From: Maioricimonas rarisocia
GTDB lineage: Bacteria > Planctomycetota > Planctomycetia > Planctomycetales > Planctomycetaceae
Assembly (NCBI RefSeq): GCF_007747795.1
Contig: NZ_CP036275.1
Span: 6,254,001-6,318,000, forward strand
Direction of reading: 5' to 3'
DNA: 64,000 bases
Below are positions 37,615-47,239 of the stretch, one piece after another (the stretch's first letter is position 1; every line of letters begins with the position of its first letter). Under the pieces are notes generated by a model. That model had not been told where the DNA came from, did no database searches, and was given only the letters and a program-made list of their open reading frames with translations. The translations under genes were made by a program, and so were the position numbers.

Positions 37615-37835
37615 CCCCCCGGAGTGAACGGATGGCACCGGCAGATCCGCCAGACTCCCTTCGCCGCTCCCCGGACCGCCCCGTACTTCCGCACCGCTTC
37701 AATGAAGTACTGGCTGCAGGAGGGGGTAAACCGGCAGTGCTGCCCGATCAGCGGACTCAGGCAGAGCTGGTACATCCGCACCAGCAGGATCAGCGCCCGG
37801 GCAGGCAACTCGACGACGGTGCGCAGCCACCGCAT
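37599..37835 (-). CDS. yidD: Membrane protein insertion efficiency factor YidD
   Basis: 78 residues. Contains the complete signature [34 protein letters not shown] and [12 protein letters not shown]. YidD is a small membrane-associated protein that helps insertion of inner-membrane proteins. It lies three bases after rnpA on the same strand, the standard pairing, and overlaps the end of rfbD on the other strand. Confidence 0.93.
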   Translation of the reverse strand: MRWLRTVVELPARALILLVRMYQLCLSPLIGQHCRFTPSCSQYFIEAVRKYGAVRGAAKGVWRICRCHPFTPGGYDPP

Positions 37836-37838
37836 CGG

Positions 37839-38249
37839 TCACCCCCCTTCCCGGGAGTTGCCCTGCGCAGCCGGACGTCCGTCTTCGTCCCGAATTTCGG
37901 GCAACAGCCGCCGGGCCAGCTTGCGACTGAGCCGCAGCAGCGAGGTCTGGTAATCCTCGAGACCGGCACCGGAATCCTGCCGCGGGATCAGAATCAGATC
38001 GAGCCCTCCGGGGATCTCGTGCTGCGAGAGTCGAAACGCCTCCCGCATCAGCCGCTTGATCCGCTGCCGCGTCACTGCGTTGCCATGCTTCTTCGAGACG
38101 CTCAGCCCGATCCGGGTGTAGGGGTGACTGTTGGCAGCAGCGAAGATCAGCAGATGGCTGTCACCGGCCCGCTGCCGGAGTCCGTAGACATGCTGAAACT
38201 CGCCGGCCTTCCGCAGATGCCGGAACTTGGGAAACAGAAACTGCGTCAC
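37839..38249 (-). CDS. rnpA: Ribonuclease P protein component
   Basis: 136 residues. The RNR motif region is present as NAVTRQRIKRLMREAFRLS, with RIGLSVSKKHGNAV before it and the usual basic N terminus (RHLRKAGEFQHVYGLRQRAG). It pairs with the RNase P RNA for tRNA 5-prime processing. Here the upstream neighbour is a small membrane protein and a DnaJ-type gene rather than rpmH, so the classic rpmH-rnpA order is broken. It overlaps the upstream stop by four bases. Confidence 0.93.
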   Translation of the reverse strand: MTQFLFPKFRHLRKAGEFQHVYGLRQRAGDSHLLIFAAANSHPYTRIGLSVSKKHGNAVTRQRIKRLMREAFRLSQHEIPGGLDLILIPRQDSGAGLEDYQTSLLRLSRKLARRLLPEIRDEDGRPAAQGNSREGG

Positions 38250-38713
38250 GGGTGATCCGGCTGAGTGGGTTTGCCATTCTGTTCGGGATGAATCGGTCTT
38301 TCCGGCGGCAGCTCGTCCCCTTCGATCGGTATCCCGGTTTCGTCGCCCCCGTCCATCGGAGCTTCACCCCGGCGCCCTGTCTGCCGTGCGAGCCGGCGGA
38401 CGCGATTTCCTCCCAGGATTGCGACGGCCAGCATGACGAGTCCCAGCAGGGCGACTCCGACGACGGCAAGCAGTCCGATCGCAACCTCGCTCGTGCGATC
38501 ATCGTCGTCGGCAGCGGCCGCGTCCTGCTCGACATCCTCTGCAACCGGCGCGGCAACGTCTGACTGGGCCATCACCGCCGCGGGCAGACCCGCGACGAAT
38601 GCCGTCACAATCAGCCTCGCGATCAACGAACGTGCGAAGCCGGTGCGACCGGCTCCCGACGATCGACCGGTTGTTGGGGAGTCGTCACGTCGGTCCGGGA
38701 GGCGACGGCTCAA
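38246..38713 (-). CDS. Small membrane protein of unknown function
   Basis: 155 residues, taking the TTG at 38713, which lies one base after the DnaJ-type stop and would be translationally coupled; a longer frame from 38812 would overlap that gene by about 100 bases. It has a signal peptide ending AVMAQ, an acidic Asp/Glu/Ala linker, one membrane helix (IGLLAVVGVALLGLVMLAVAI) and a short Pro/Glu-rich tail. No family recognised. The first helix could instead be a membrane anchor. Confidence 0.6.
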   Translation of the reverse strand: MSRRLPDRRDDSPTTGRSSGAGRTGFARSLIARLIVTAFVAGLPAAVMAQSDVAAPVAEDVEQDAAAADDDDRTSEVAIGLLAVVGVALLGLVMLAVAILGGNRVRRLARQTGRRGEAPMDGGDETGIPIEGDELPPERPIHPEQNGKPTQPDHP

Positions 38714-38714
38714 C

Positions 38715-39659
38715 TCAGGCAGACCACAGGCCGTCCCGGGGATTCTGAGGCAGTTCACGGGCCAGTTCCTGAAGCAGTTCGCGGGAGCGGTCGTCCAGTT
38801 CACGCGGGACAACGACCTTGATGCTCACGAGCTGATCGCCCCGCTCCTTCGTCTTCGAATTCGGAAAGCCCTTGCCCCGCAGACGCAGTTTCGTCCCCGA
38901 CGAAGTCCCGGGAGGAATCGTCAGACTCACCTGACCTTCGGACAGCGTGGGCACGTCCACCTTGGCCCCCAGGGCGGCTTCGGTGAGCGAAACCGGCACT
39001 TCGAGCAGCACGTGATCGCCGTCGCGGCGGAACCACGGATGCGGCGCCACGTTGATGGTCACCAGCAGGTCGCCGTTCGGTCCCCCGTTGATTCCGGGCG
39101 ATCCTTCCCCGGCCAGACGGATGACCGAACCATCCCGAACTCCGGCGGGAATCTTGACGCTCAGACGTTCGGTTCGACCGTTCCGCTGGAGTGAAAGATC
39201 ATGCGTGCCGCCGTTGGCAGCCGTCTGGAACGGAACCTGGATCCGCGTCCTGTGGTCATCACCCTTCTGCGTCCGCGGCGGACGTTGCCGTCCTGCCCCC
39301 GCGCGACCACCGGCACCTCCAAACGCCCCGCCGAACAGATCTCCCAGGTCGACGCCGCCACCGAACAGATCTTCGAGATCGATCTCCTGGCCACCACCGC
39401 CCCGAAATCCGCCCTGGAAGGGATTCTGCCCCTTGCCGGCGTATTTGTACGCCTCGCCGAACTGGTCGTACTGCTTCCGCTTGTCTTCGTCGCCGAGCAC
39501 ATCGTACGCCTCGGCTGCCTTCTTGAAGCGTTCCTCGGCCGCCTTGTCGCCCGGCCTGTTATCGGGGTGATTCTCGCGCGCAATCTTCTTGTACGCCTTG
39601 CGGATCTCCGCCTGGCTCGCCGAGCGAGGAACTCCCAGAATCGTGTAGTAGTCAGCCAT
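38715..39659 (-). CDS. DnaJ/CbpA-type co-chaperone without zinc finger
   Basis: 314 residues from the ATG at 39659 ([15 protein letters not shown]). J domain at 1-68 with the HPD motif in [10 protein letters not shown], then a Gly/Phe/Asp-rich linker (about 75-125), and the C-terminal substrate-binding domains I and II. The four CXXCXGXG motifs of true DnaJ are absent, so this is a CbpA/DjlA-like class. It stimulates an Hsp70 ATPase. A palindrome lies about 30 bases upstream of the start (listed). Confidence 0.9.
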   Translation of the reverse strand: MADYYTILGVPRSASQAEIRKAYKKIARENHPDNRPGDKAAEERFKKAAEAYDVLGDEDKRKQYDQFGEAYKYAGKGQNPFQGGFRGGGGQEIDLEDLFGGGVDLGDLFGGAFGGAGGRAGAGRQRPPRTQKGDDHRTRIQVPFQTAANGGTHDLSLQRNGRTERLSVKIPAGVRDGSVIRLAGEGSPGINGGPNGDLLVTINVAPHPWFRRDGDHVLLEVPVSLTEAALGAKVDVPTLSEGQVSLTIPPGTSSGTKLRLRGKGFPNSKTKERGDQLVSIKVVVPRELDDRSRELLQELARELPQNPRDGLWSA

Positions 39660-39984
39660 GAAAGTCAGGTCTCGAATCGAAAGCTGCGGACACGAATCGT
39701 GCCCGCGCAGCATTCATCGGTTCAGGCGAATGATATGGTGACGCAGGGACGACGAAAAGGCCCCCACGAACTTCCTGCGCCCCGGGGCAGTCGACGCGAC
39801 ACAACCATTCGTCTGCGTCCTCCAGGGCACCCGGGCGGCATCACATCAGGCCACGTGCATCTGATGCAGTCCCCGTCTATACTCACGGTTCCGGTGCCGA
39901 TCTGTTTGCCCCGTCCCTGTGAACGGGCAGGCAGACACGGAAACGCTTCACCATGCTGGCCCTGCTCGCGGGACAATTCCTCAC
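39660..39984. other. Divergent intergenic region between the DnaJ-type gene and cstA
   Basis: 325 bases. It contains a palindrome near the dnaJ-type start (39691-39701) and a TATACT box at 39878-39883 that could be a -10 for cstA, with no good -35. No RNA gene recognised. Confidence 0.4.
39691..39701. promoter_or_regulatory. Palindrome upstream of the DnaJ-type gene
   Basis: CACGA and TCGTG flank a single base, 32 bases before the start codon at 39659. It could be an operator. A CIRCE element, which controls heat-shock genes in many bacteria, is not present. Confidence 0.3.
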
Positions 39985-41877
39985 ATGCTGACTCTGCTGA
40001 TCGCGATCGGTTCGTTCGTGGGCTACCTGGTCGCGTACCATACGTACGGTCGCTGGCTGGCCCGCCGGGTCTTCAACCTCGATTCCCATGCCGAGGTCCC
40101 CAGCCAGCAGCTCCGTGACGACATCGACTACGTCCCCACCCGCAAGGAAGTCATTTTCGGGCACCACTTTACGAGCATCGCAGGAACCGGGCCGATCGTC
40201 GGACCGGCGATCGCCGTGTTCTGGGGCTGGCTGCCCGCCCTGCTGTGGGTCCTGTTCGGATCGATCTTCATCGGAGCCGTCCACGACTTCGGCGCTCTGG
40301 TGATTTCCCTGAGAAACCGCGGCCAGACGGTCGGCGAGGTGGCCGGCCGGCTCATCTCCCCCCGGGCCCGTGTACTGTTTCTGCTGGTGCTCTTTCTGGC
40401 GCTGACGGTCGTGCTGGCCGTCTTCGGGCTGGTCATCGCCAGTATCTTCGCGATCTATCCAGAGTCCGTTCTGCCCACATGGGCCTCGTTGCCGCTGGCA
40501 GTCGCCATCGGCGTCTGGGTCTATCGCCGCGGAGGCGGGCTGCTGCTTCCCTCGCTACTCGCTCTGGGGATCATCTACGGCTGCGTCTGGCTGGGAGCCT
40601 ACTACCTGCCGATCGACATGCAGCAACTGTTCGGGATCGCCACCACCGGACCATTTCCCAATGCCGTGGTTCTGTGGACGTTCGTGCTGCTGGCGTACTG
40701 TTTCGTGGCCTCGGTCCTGCCGGTCTGGGTGCTGCTGCAGCCACGTGACTACGTCAACAGCCACCAGCTCGTTGTCGCACTGGTCCTTCTGGCTGCAGGC
40801 CTGATCGTCGCCGGTGCGACCGGACGGGCGAACCTCGAAGAAAGCACACCCGCAGTCGCCACGACGATTCCGGCCGACGCCCCGCCGATCCTCCCGTTCC
40901 TGTTCATCACGATCGCCTGCGGTGCCTGCAGCGGATTCCACTGCCTGGTCTCCAGTGGCACCACCAGCAAGCAGATCGCCTGTGAAACCGACGCCCAGTA
41001 CGTGGCGTACGGCTCGATGCTGCTGGAGGGGGGACTGGCCGTAATGGTGATTCTCGCCTGCTGTGCCGGCGTCGGCATGGGACAGTTCGACCGGGGTGCG
41101 TTCTCGCCAGGCGAGGGGTATGCCTACACGCAGGCCATTAACGCCGAAACGGGCGAACCGGTTGCCGGCCTGGCTGCCTGGAGTGCCCGCTACAATCCCG
41201 CCAGCGCCACCGGCTGGCGCGACTTCAAACTGCGTCAGATGGTCGGCGCATTCGTCGACGGAGGAGCCAACTTCCTCTCGACGATCGGCATTCCGATCAA
41301 GCTGGGCATCGGCCTCATCGCGGTTCTCGTCGCCTGCTTCGCCGCGACGACTCTCGACAGTGCCACACGACTGAACCGCTACGTCGTTCAGGAGCTGGCG
41401 ACGACGCTCAAGTTCACGCCACTCACCAACAAGTACGCCGCCACCGCGCTGGCGGTGATTCTCGCTGGAGCACTCGCCATGATGCCCGCCAACCCGACGC
41501 TCGGACCGGGAAGCGGCGGGCTGATCCTCTGGCCTCTGTTCGGCGCGACCAACCAGTTGCTCGCCGGTCTGGCCCTGATGGTCACCGTCTTCTACCTCTG
41601 GCGACGCAGCAAACCGATTCTGTTCGCCCTGATTCCGATGCTGATCATGCTCGCGATGCCGGCCGCCGCCATGCTGTACCAGATGTTCGCCCCGGAAAAC
41701 GGCTGGCTGGCCCGCGGTGACTACCTGCTGCTCAGTTTCGGCGTCGCCATCTGCGGCCTGCAGATCTGGATGGTGATCGAAGGACTCATCCTCTGGCCAA
41801 AGGTCCGCGGCGTCGTCGAAGACGGACTCCCGCCGCTTCCCCAGGTTGCGACCGCGACTGGCGGTCCGAACTGCTGA
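39985..41877 (+). CDS. cstA: Carbon starvation protein CstA family (peptide/pyruvate transporter)
   Basis: 630 residues from the ATG at 39985 (MLTLLIAIGSFVGYLVAYHTY). About 16 hydrophobic segments. Family signatures: DYVPTRKEVIFGHHF, SIAGTGPIVGPAIAV, GAVHDFGALVISLRNRG and the central TTSKQIACETDAQYVAYG. CstA proteins import peptides or pyruvate during carbon limitation. A TATACT box precedes it. It stands beside unrelated genes, so the role rests on family alone. Confidence 0.9.
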   Translation: MLTLLIAIGSFVGYLVAYHTYGRWLARRVFNLDSHAEVPSQQLRDDIDYVPTRKEVIFGHHFTSIAGTGPIVGPAIAVFWGWLPALLWVLFGSIFIGAVHDFGALVISLRNRGQTVGEVAGRLISPRARVLFLLVLFLALTVVLAVFGLVIASIFAIYPESVLPTWASLPLAVAIGVWVYRRGGGLLLPSLLALGIIYGCVWLGAYYLPIDMQQLFGIATTGPFPNAVVLWTFVLLAYCFVASVLPVWVLLQPRDYVNSHQLVVALVLLAAGLIVAGATGRANLEESTPAVATTIPADAPPILPFLFITIACGACSGFHCLVSSGTTSKQIACETDAQYVAYGSMLLEGGLAVMVILACCAGVGMGQFDRGAFSPGEGYAYTQAINAETGEPVAGLAAWSARYNPASATGWRDFKLRQMVGAFVDGGANFLSTIGIPIKLGIGLIAVLVACFAATTLDSATRLNRYVVQELATTLKFTPLTNKYAATALAVILAGALAMMPANPTLGPGSGGLILWPLFGATNQLLAGLALMVTVFYLWRRSKPILFALIPMLIMLAMPAAAMLYQMFAPENGWLARGDYLLLSFGVAICGLQIWMVIEGLILWPKVRGVVEDGLPPLPQVATATGGPNC

Positions 41878-41953
41878 CCGGCAGAAACGTTCGCCGTCAC
41901 CCGACTGCGTTCATTCCGAAATCCCCCTGATGGACGACCGGAGTAACCCGACC

Positions 41954-42868
41954 ATGCGTTCGCAGCTCATCGCTTTCGCCGCCCTGATGGCCGCCCTGCT
42001 CGGCCTGATGACGGACCGTTCCGCTCAGGCCGCCGATCCCATCCGCGTGCTGATCGTCGATGGCCAGAACAACCACGACTGGCAGCGGACGACGCCCTAC
42101 ATCAAGGACTTCCTGGAAGAGACCGGTCGCTTCAGCGTGTATGTCGTCACTACGCCGCCGAAGGGAGCCAAGCCGGCTGCCTGGAACGGCTTCCGCCCGC
42201 AGTTCGAGGACTACGACGTCGTCCTCAGCAACTACAATGGCGAAACCTGGCCCGAAGACATCCGCACCGCGTTCGAAACCTTCGTCAAACGGGGCGGAGG
42301 TGTCGTCAACGTCCACGCCGCCAACAACCCATTCCCCGACTGGCCCGCCTTCAACGAGATGATCGGCCTCGCGTGGCGGCGTGCCAACTTCGGCGACCGT
42401 CTCGTTCTCGACGACGAGGGTGAGCCGGTCCGCTTCGAAGCGGGTGAAGGCCCCGGTGCCGGCCACGGTCCCCGCTACCCCTATCCCGTCGTCGTCCGGG
42501 ATCGCAAGCATCCGGTCGTCGACGGTTTCCCGGCTGAGTGGATGCACCCGGCCGACGAGCTGTACCACGGCCAGCGCGGACCGGCGCTGAACATGAACAT
42601 CATCGCCACCGCCTACTCCGACACCGGGAAGCGGGGGACCGGCTACCACGAGCCGATGGTCTGGTGGATTCCCTTCGGCGAAGGCAAGGTCTTCACGACC
42701 GTCCTCGGTCACGTCGGCCGCAACCAGAAGCAGGAAGAATGGCCCATGCGCTGCAAGGGCTTTCAGGCTCTGGTGATCCGCGGCTGCGAATGGGTCGCGA
42801 CCGGCGAGGTGACGATCCCGCTTCCCGAAGACATGCCCACCGCCGAAGAGGTCAGCCTCGCTCCCTGA
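41954..42868 (+). CDS. ThuA domain protein, secreted
   Basis: 304 residues from the ATG at 41954, which opens a signal peptide ending RSAQAADP; an ATG 24 bases upstream is an alternative. The ThuA (trehalose-utilisation-like, class I amidotransferase-like fold) domain includes IRVLIVDGQNNHDWQRT, FKRGGGVVNVHAANN type segments, and the later PMVWWIPFGEGKVFTTVLGH. Planctomycetes carry many ThuA proteins, often linked to sugar breakdown. The exact reaction is not established. Confidence 0.86.
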   Translation: MRSQLIAFAALMAALLGLMTDRSAQAADPIRVLIVDGQNNHDWQRTTPYIKDFLEETGRFSVYVVTTPPKGAKPAAWNGFRPQFEDYDVVLSNYNGETWPEDIRTAFETFVKRGGGVVNVHAANNPFPDWPAFNEMIGLAWRRANFGDRLVLDDEGEPVRFEAGEGPGAGHGPRYPYPVVVRDRKHPVVDGFPAEWMHPADELYHGQRGPALNMNIIATAYSDTGKRGTGYHEPMVWWIPFGEGKVFTTVLGHVGRNQKQEEWPMRCKGFQALVIRGCEWVATGEVTIPLPEDMPTAEEVSLAP

Positions 42869-42896
42869 TCTCCGTCCTCCTGCCGAAAGATGACCT

Positions 42897-43817
42897 GTGT
42901 CGCTGTTTTCGCGGCAGTCTGATGCACCACTCGAAGATCCGACGGCACTGGCCCGGTTCGGTCACCTCGACGTTGTCGCCCGGCTCGTCGTCGAAGGCTA
43001 CATGATCGGACAGCATAAGAGCCCCTTCAAAGGCTCGAGCGTCGAGTTTGTCGAGCACCGCCAGTACTACCCGGGAGACGAAATCCGCCACATCGACTGG
43101 CGGGCCTTTGGCAAGACGGGCCGCTACTACATCAAGGAGTTCGAGGAAGAGACCAACCTGCGAGCCTACCTGCTGGTCGACGCCTCGGGCAGCATGGGCT
43201 ACGGCGAAAGCACTCTCACCAAATTCGAGTACGCCCGTCAGCTCGCCGCTTCACTCGGCTACCTGCTGCTGACCCAGCGGGATGCGGTCGGGCTGGTCAC
43301 CTTCGACACCGGGATCCGCGACCGCATCGAACCGTCGACGAACCCGCAGAACTTCCAGCGGGTCACGCAGGCTCTCGAAGCACGCGAGCCGGGCAGCGAA
43401 ACGAGCCTTGCGGGAATCGTCTCCCGGCTGGCACCGACGCTCAAACGGCGCAGCCTGGTGATCATCATCAGCGACCTGTTCGACGAGATCGGCCCGCTGC
43501 AGAAAGCTCTCCAGCAACTGCGCCACGACCGTCACGAGGTGATCCTGTTCCAGACAATCGCCCCGGAGGAAGAGGACTTTCCCTTCAGCCGTCCGACGCA
43601 GTTCCGCAGCCTCGAACGGGCCGGGCACCGGATCCTCGTCGATCCGCACCGGCTCCGCGCGATCTACCTCGAACAGTACCAGAAGTTCGAGCGGGAACTT
43701 ATCCGCACCTGCGGGAACGCCGGCGTCGACCTGCACAAGATGATCACCAGCGCTCCGTACCACACGGCACTGGGAGCGTACCTCGATGACCGCACCAGGC
43801 AGAAACGCAAACGCTGA
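42897..43817 (+). CDS. DUF58 protein (von Willebrand A-like)
   Basis: 306 residues with a GTG start at 42897. It has the DUF58 core (KSPFKGSSVEFVEHRQYYPGD, IDWRAFGKTGRYYIKEFEEE) and a metal-site DASGSMG at 95-101. DUF58 proteins commonly work with a MoxR ATPase next door. Here the upstream neighbour is ThuA and the only MoxR gene of the window is 40 kb away. Cytoplasmic, with no membrane segment. Confidence 0.87.
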   Translation: MSLFSRQSDAPLEDPTALARFGHLDVVARLVVEGYMIGQHKSPFKGSSVEFVEHRQYYPGDEIRHIDWRAFGKTGRYYIKEFEEETNLRAYLLVDASGSMGYGESTLTKFEYARQLAASLGYLLLTQRDAVGLVTFDTGIRDRIEPSTNPQNFQRVTQALEAREPGSETSLAGIVSRLAPTLKRRSLVIIISDLFDEIGPLQKALQQLRHDRHEVILFQTIAPEEEDFPFSRPTQFRSLERAGHRILVDPHRLRAIYLEQYQKFERELIRTCGNAGVDLHKMITSAPYHTALGAYLDDRTRQKRKR

Positions 43818-43840
43818 CTCGCCAACCGGAGTTCACACGT

Positions 43841-45229
43841 TTACTGCGGCTGGACGAACCGAACGCTTTTGACCATCGCCACGTCCCGGTCCCCCAGTTG
43901 CTCATGCAGGTCCGGCTCGACCGAGAACACGAACGACATCTGCCGCCCGTTCGGATCGGTCACCAGGTAGTAGATCCACATCATCGGGATGTCGACGGCC
44001 CCCTTGTCCCCCTTCAGTTCGACGCTGCCTCCCACGATCACGCGCGTGATCATGCGGCCGTCGTCGGTGGGAACCCGCTCGCGGGCCCGGATCTCTCCGA
44101 AACGCTCACCCAGAGACCGCTGGATATCCGCCTCGAACTGGTCGGCGGGAGTCTGCTGCCCCGGTTTGACCGTGGGAACGGGTGAGCAGTTGCACTGGGC
44201 GATCAGGCTGCCCCGCTCCATCCGGCGCAGAATCAGCACTTTGTTCGAGCCGTGCAGCAACGCCTGAAAGACGTACCACTCTCGATCGTGGCGCAGCGAC
44301 ATTCCCCACGGAGCGGCCGCGAACACCAGCTCGAGCGCACCGGCAGGAGGCTCCAGCGGAATCGCCTCGGCGACAGCATCCGTCAGCCGGCCGGCCGATG
44401 GGGACAGCGAACGCTCGATGTTCGCATTCACGGTCGCGTCGATGCCGGGGGTGATGGTCCCGATGCCCGATTCAATCTTGTATTCGAGGCTGCCTCGCGC
44501 GATGAACTTCTGCTGCAGGTCGTAGGTCAGCTGGCCGGTCACTTTGACGGTCGAGTTGGCTCCCAGCCGCTGCCCGACCACTTCACCCGCCACGTCAATC
44601 TTCGCGACATTGCCGGAGACCGACGCCAGCGTGCATTTCATCTCGGCCGATTCGACCGCTTCGATTGTGGCCAGCATCTGGGCCGCCCAGTCGGCAACGG
44701 CCCACGAGCCGCCGACCTCGACCGGCCCCGGAGGCAGCAGCGCAACGAGGGCCAGCGTGTCCCCAGGCAGTTCGAGCAGATCCAGCGAGTCCCGAGTGAG
44801 GGCCGCCTCGGGACAGTAGTTGAGCACACCTTCGCGCCGTCCGCTCGAGACGACCAGCGAATTGGCCGCAGGCAACTGTGTCCCGGAGCTGTTCTCCGCG
44901 ACGGTCGTCTGCATCGTCCCCTGTTCGAACTGGCGGATCGCCCGCAGTGCCTCGGCGTCGCGTCCGCCCGGAGGCAGGCGACGCTCCAGGAAGCGGAAGG
45001 CGGCCGCAGCATCGAGCTCGTGGCTGGCCGAGCGGCCACCGCCAACGCTCACCTTCACCTTTCCCTGTGTGTTCACTTCCGTCTGAACGAGCCGGACACG
45101 GGTATCGGTCGACGGCTCTTCCAGCACGTAGGTGTCGGCCGCCGAGAGCGATCCGGCATACAGCAGGACAGCGAGCATTCCGGCCGGTACGCGAAGCATC
45201 GGCCACAGACGGATTACGGGCTGCGCCAT
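43841..45229 (-). CDS. Secreted protein of unknown function
   Basis: 462 residues from the ATG at 45229. An adjacent ATG six bases up is only one base from the AGGAGGA site, whereas 45229 has better spacing. Signal peptide ending GSLSAADT. The mature protein is beta-rich with no motif I know. One internal part (DLLELPGDTLALVALLPPGPV and SWAVADWAAQMLATIE) resembles planctomycete proteins that measure a model-type variable, and the last third (FRIKGSVELKGDKG-like region and SFVFSVEPDLHEQ) looks like a second domain. Function unknown. Convergent with the DUF58 gene. Confidence 0.7.
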   Translation of the reverse strand: MAQPVIRLWPMLRVPAGMLAVLLYAGSLSAADTYVLEEPSTDTRVRLVQTEVNTQGKVKVSVGGGRSASHELDAAAAFRFLERRLPPGGRDAEALRAIRQFEQGTMQTTVAENSSGTQLPAANSLVVSSGRREGVLNYCPEAALTRDSLDLLELPGDTLALVALLPPGPVEVGGSWAVADWAAQMLATIEAVESAEMKCTLASVSGNVAKIDVAGEVVGQRLGANSTVKVTGQLTYDLQQKFIARGSLEYKIESGIGTITPGIDATVNANIERSLSPSAGRLTDAVAEAIPLEPPAGALELVFAAAPWGMSLRHDREWYVFQALLHGSNKVLILRRMERGSLIAQCNCSPVPTVKPGQQTPADQFEADIQRSLGERFGEIRARERVPTDDGRMITRVIVGGSVELKGDKGAVDIPMMWIYYLVTDPNGRQMSFVFSVEPDLHEQLGDRDVAMVKSVRFVQPQ

Positions 45230-45316
45230 GGTCATTCCTCCTGAACGGACCGGTCCGCGTACGGGCCGGCACCTCCCTGCCTGTTCCTGACGTCCGCCAC
45301 AATCGATCGCGCGAGA

Positions 45317-47239
45317 TTATCGCGACGATGCGGCGGGCGACTCCGAGACCACGCTGTCATGGCCCAGCAGTTCCCGGGCTGCAGCGACGAATCCATCGGC
45401 ATCCAGCCCCAGATCCGCCAGCAGTTCGTTCCGGTCACCATGCTCGATGAAGCGATCCGGAATCCCCATCCGCCGGACCTTCTGGCCCGACAGACCAGCA
45501 TCGTTGACCGCCTCGAGCACGGCCGATCCGAATCCGCCGTTCAGCGTGCTCTCTTCGACCGTGATCACGAAGCCGGTTTCGTCGACAGCCTTCAGAATCG
45601 TCTCGGTATCGAGCGGACGCAGGAACCGGGCGTTGATCACACCGACGTCGTACCCTTCGCTACGCAGCCGCTCCGAGGCTTCGACACATCCCGGGAACAG
45701 CGATCCGAACACGACAAAATTGCCGTCCTGACCCCAGTGCTGCACTTCGGCACGGCCCAGATCGATCGGCTGTTCCGGTCGATCGACACGGACGGCGGTC
45801 TCCTTGGGGTACCGGATCGAGCAGGGGCTGTCGCTGGAAAGGGCAAAGTCGAGCATCGGCGCCACGTCCGCCTCGTCGCCGGGGGCCATGACGACGATGT
45901 TCGGGAACGCCCGCATGTACGTGTTGTCGAACGTGCCATGATGCGTCGGGCCGTCCGGTCCGGTCAGCCCTGCCCGGTCCAGGCAGAAAACGACCGGAAG
46001 ATTCTGCAGCGCCACTTCCTGGAAGATCTGGTCGAAGCTGCGCTGCAGGAACGTACTGTAGATGTCGACAATCGGCCGCATGCCCGACTTGGCCATCCCG
46101 CCCGCGAACGCCACCGCGTGCCCTTCGCAGATTCCCGTATCGAAGAAGCGGTCGGGGAAATCGTTGCGGATGTCGCCGAGCTTGTTTCCTTCGCACATCG
46201 CGGCGGTCATCACGCAGACCCGCGAGTCCCGCTCCATCGCGTTGTAGATCGCCTGGCTGACGACGTTCGTGTAGGCGGGCGAGCCCCCCTTGCTGCGGTA
46301 GACGACCGAATCGTCGTTCTTCCGCTCAAACGGCGAGGGCGTGTGGAAGCGGACCGGGTCTTCGCACGCCGGGCGGAAACCGTGCCCCTTCTCGGTGAAG
46401 ACGTGCATCAGGACCGGGCCCTTCACGTCCTTGATCATCTCGAGGTACTTCCGCATCGAGAACAGGTCGTGCCCGTCGACCGGCCCGATGTACCGGAAGC
46501 CCATTTCCTCGAACAGCATTCCGCCGTGCAGGAAGCCCTTGACCGCGTCCTTGAACTGCGACAGGACCTTCTCGGTCGATTCGCCGACGACCGGTACCTT
46601 GTTCAGCAGCCAGGCGACGTCTTTCTTCAGGCCGTCATAGAACGGGGCCACCCGCGCCTTGTCCAGGTACTGGGCCAGCCCCCCCACCCGCGGACAGATC
46701 CCCATCTGGTTGTCGTTGAGGATGACCAGCAGATCTTTGTTCATGCCGGCGGCATTGTTCATCGCCTCGAAGACGATGCCCGACGGGAGGGCCCCGTCGC
46801 CGATCACGGCCACAGACCGCCGCCCGTCATCGAACAGCAGGTCATCCGCCGCCTGCAGACCGAGCACCGTCGAGACACTGGCGCCGGCGTGGCCGGTCAT
46901 GAACAGGTCGTACTCGCTCTCGTCCGGGTTGGGGTAGCCCATCAGGCCCCCCTTGCGGCGAATCGTGTGGAACTTGGGGAACCGGCCGGTGATCAGCTTG
47001 TGCGGATAGACCTGATGCCCGGTATCCCAGATCAGCCGGTCCTTCGTGAAGTCAAACGCCAGATGCAGCGCCAGACACAGCTCCACGACGCCCAGATTGC
47101 TGGCAAAGTGAGCAGGCCGGTCGGCCACGATCATGCACAGAGCTTCGCGGATCTCGTCGGCCACCTGCAGGAGCTGCTCATCACTGAGCGTTTTCAGCTC
47201 GCGGGGGGAGGCGATCAGCGGGAGGAGTTGGAATTCCAT
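45317..47239 (-). CDS. dxs: 1-deoxy-D-xylulose-5-phosphate synthase
   Basis: 640 residues, full length. Thiamine diphosphate site GDGALPSGIVFEAMNNAAG, then GPVDGHD, EKGHGFRP, the pyrimidine-side FDTGICEGHAVAFAGGMAK and the C-terminal transketolase domain. It condenses pyruvate and glyceraldehyde 3-phosphate, the first step of the MEP isoprenoid pathway. The start overlaps the ispA stop (TGATG), so the two genes are co-translated and together supply prenyl diphosphates for lipid carriers and quinones. Confidence 0.95.
   Translation of the reverse strand: MEFQLLPLIASPRELKTLSDEQLLQVADEIREALCMIVADRPAHFASNLGVVELCLALHLAFDFTKDRLIWDTGHQVYPHKLITGRFPKFHTIRRKGGLMGYPNPDESEYDLFMTGHAGASVSTVLGLQAADDLLFDDGRRSVAVIGDGALPSGIVFEAMNNAAGMNKDLLVILNDNQMGICPRVGGLAQYLDKARVAPFYDGLKKDVAWLLNKVPVVGESTEKVLSQFKDAVKGFLHGGMLFEEMGFRYIGPVDGHDLFSMRKYLEMIKDVKGPVLMHVFTEKGHGFRPACEDPVRFHTPSPFERKNDDSVVYRSKGGSPAYTNVVSQAIYNAMERDSRVCVMTAAMCEGNKLGDIRNDFPDRFFDTGICEGHAVAFAGGMAKSGMRPIVDIYSTFLQRSFDQIFQEVALQNLPVVFCLDRAGLTGPDGPTHHGTFDNTYMRAFPNIVVMAPGDEADVAPMLDFALSSDSPCSIRYPKETAVRVDRPEQPIDLGRAEVQHWGQDGNFVVFGSLFPGCVEASERLRSEGYDVGVINARFLRPLDTETILKAVDETGFVITVEESTLNGGFGSAVLEAVNDAGLSGQKVRRMGIPDRFIEHGDRNELLADLGLDADGFVAAARELLGHDSVVSESPAASSR

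Noticed and set aside
38714-38812. Longer start for the small membrane protein
   Set aside because: Would overlap the DnaJ-type gene by about 100 bases; the TTG next to that stop is simpler.
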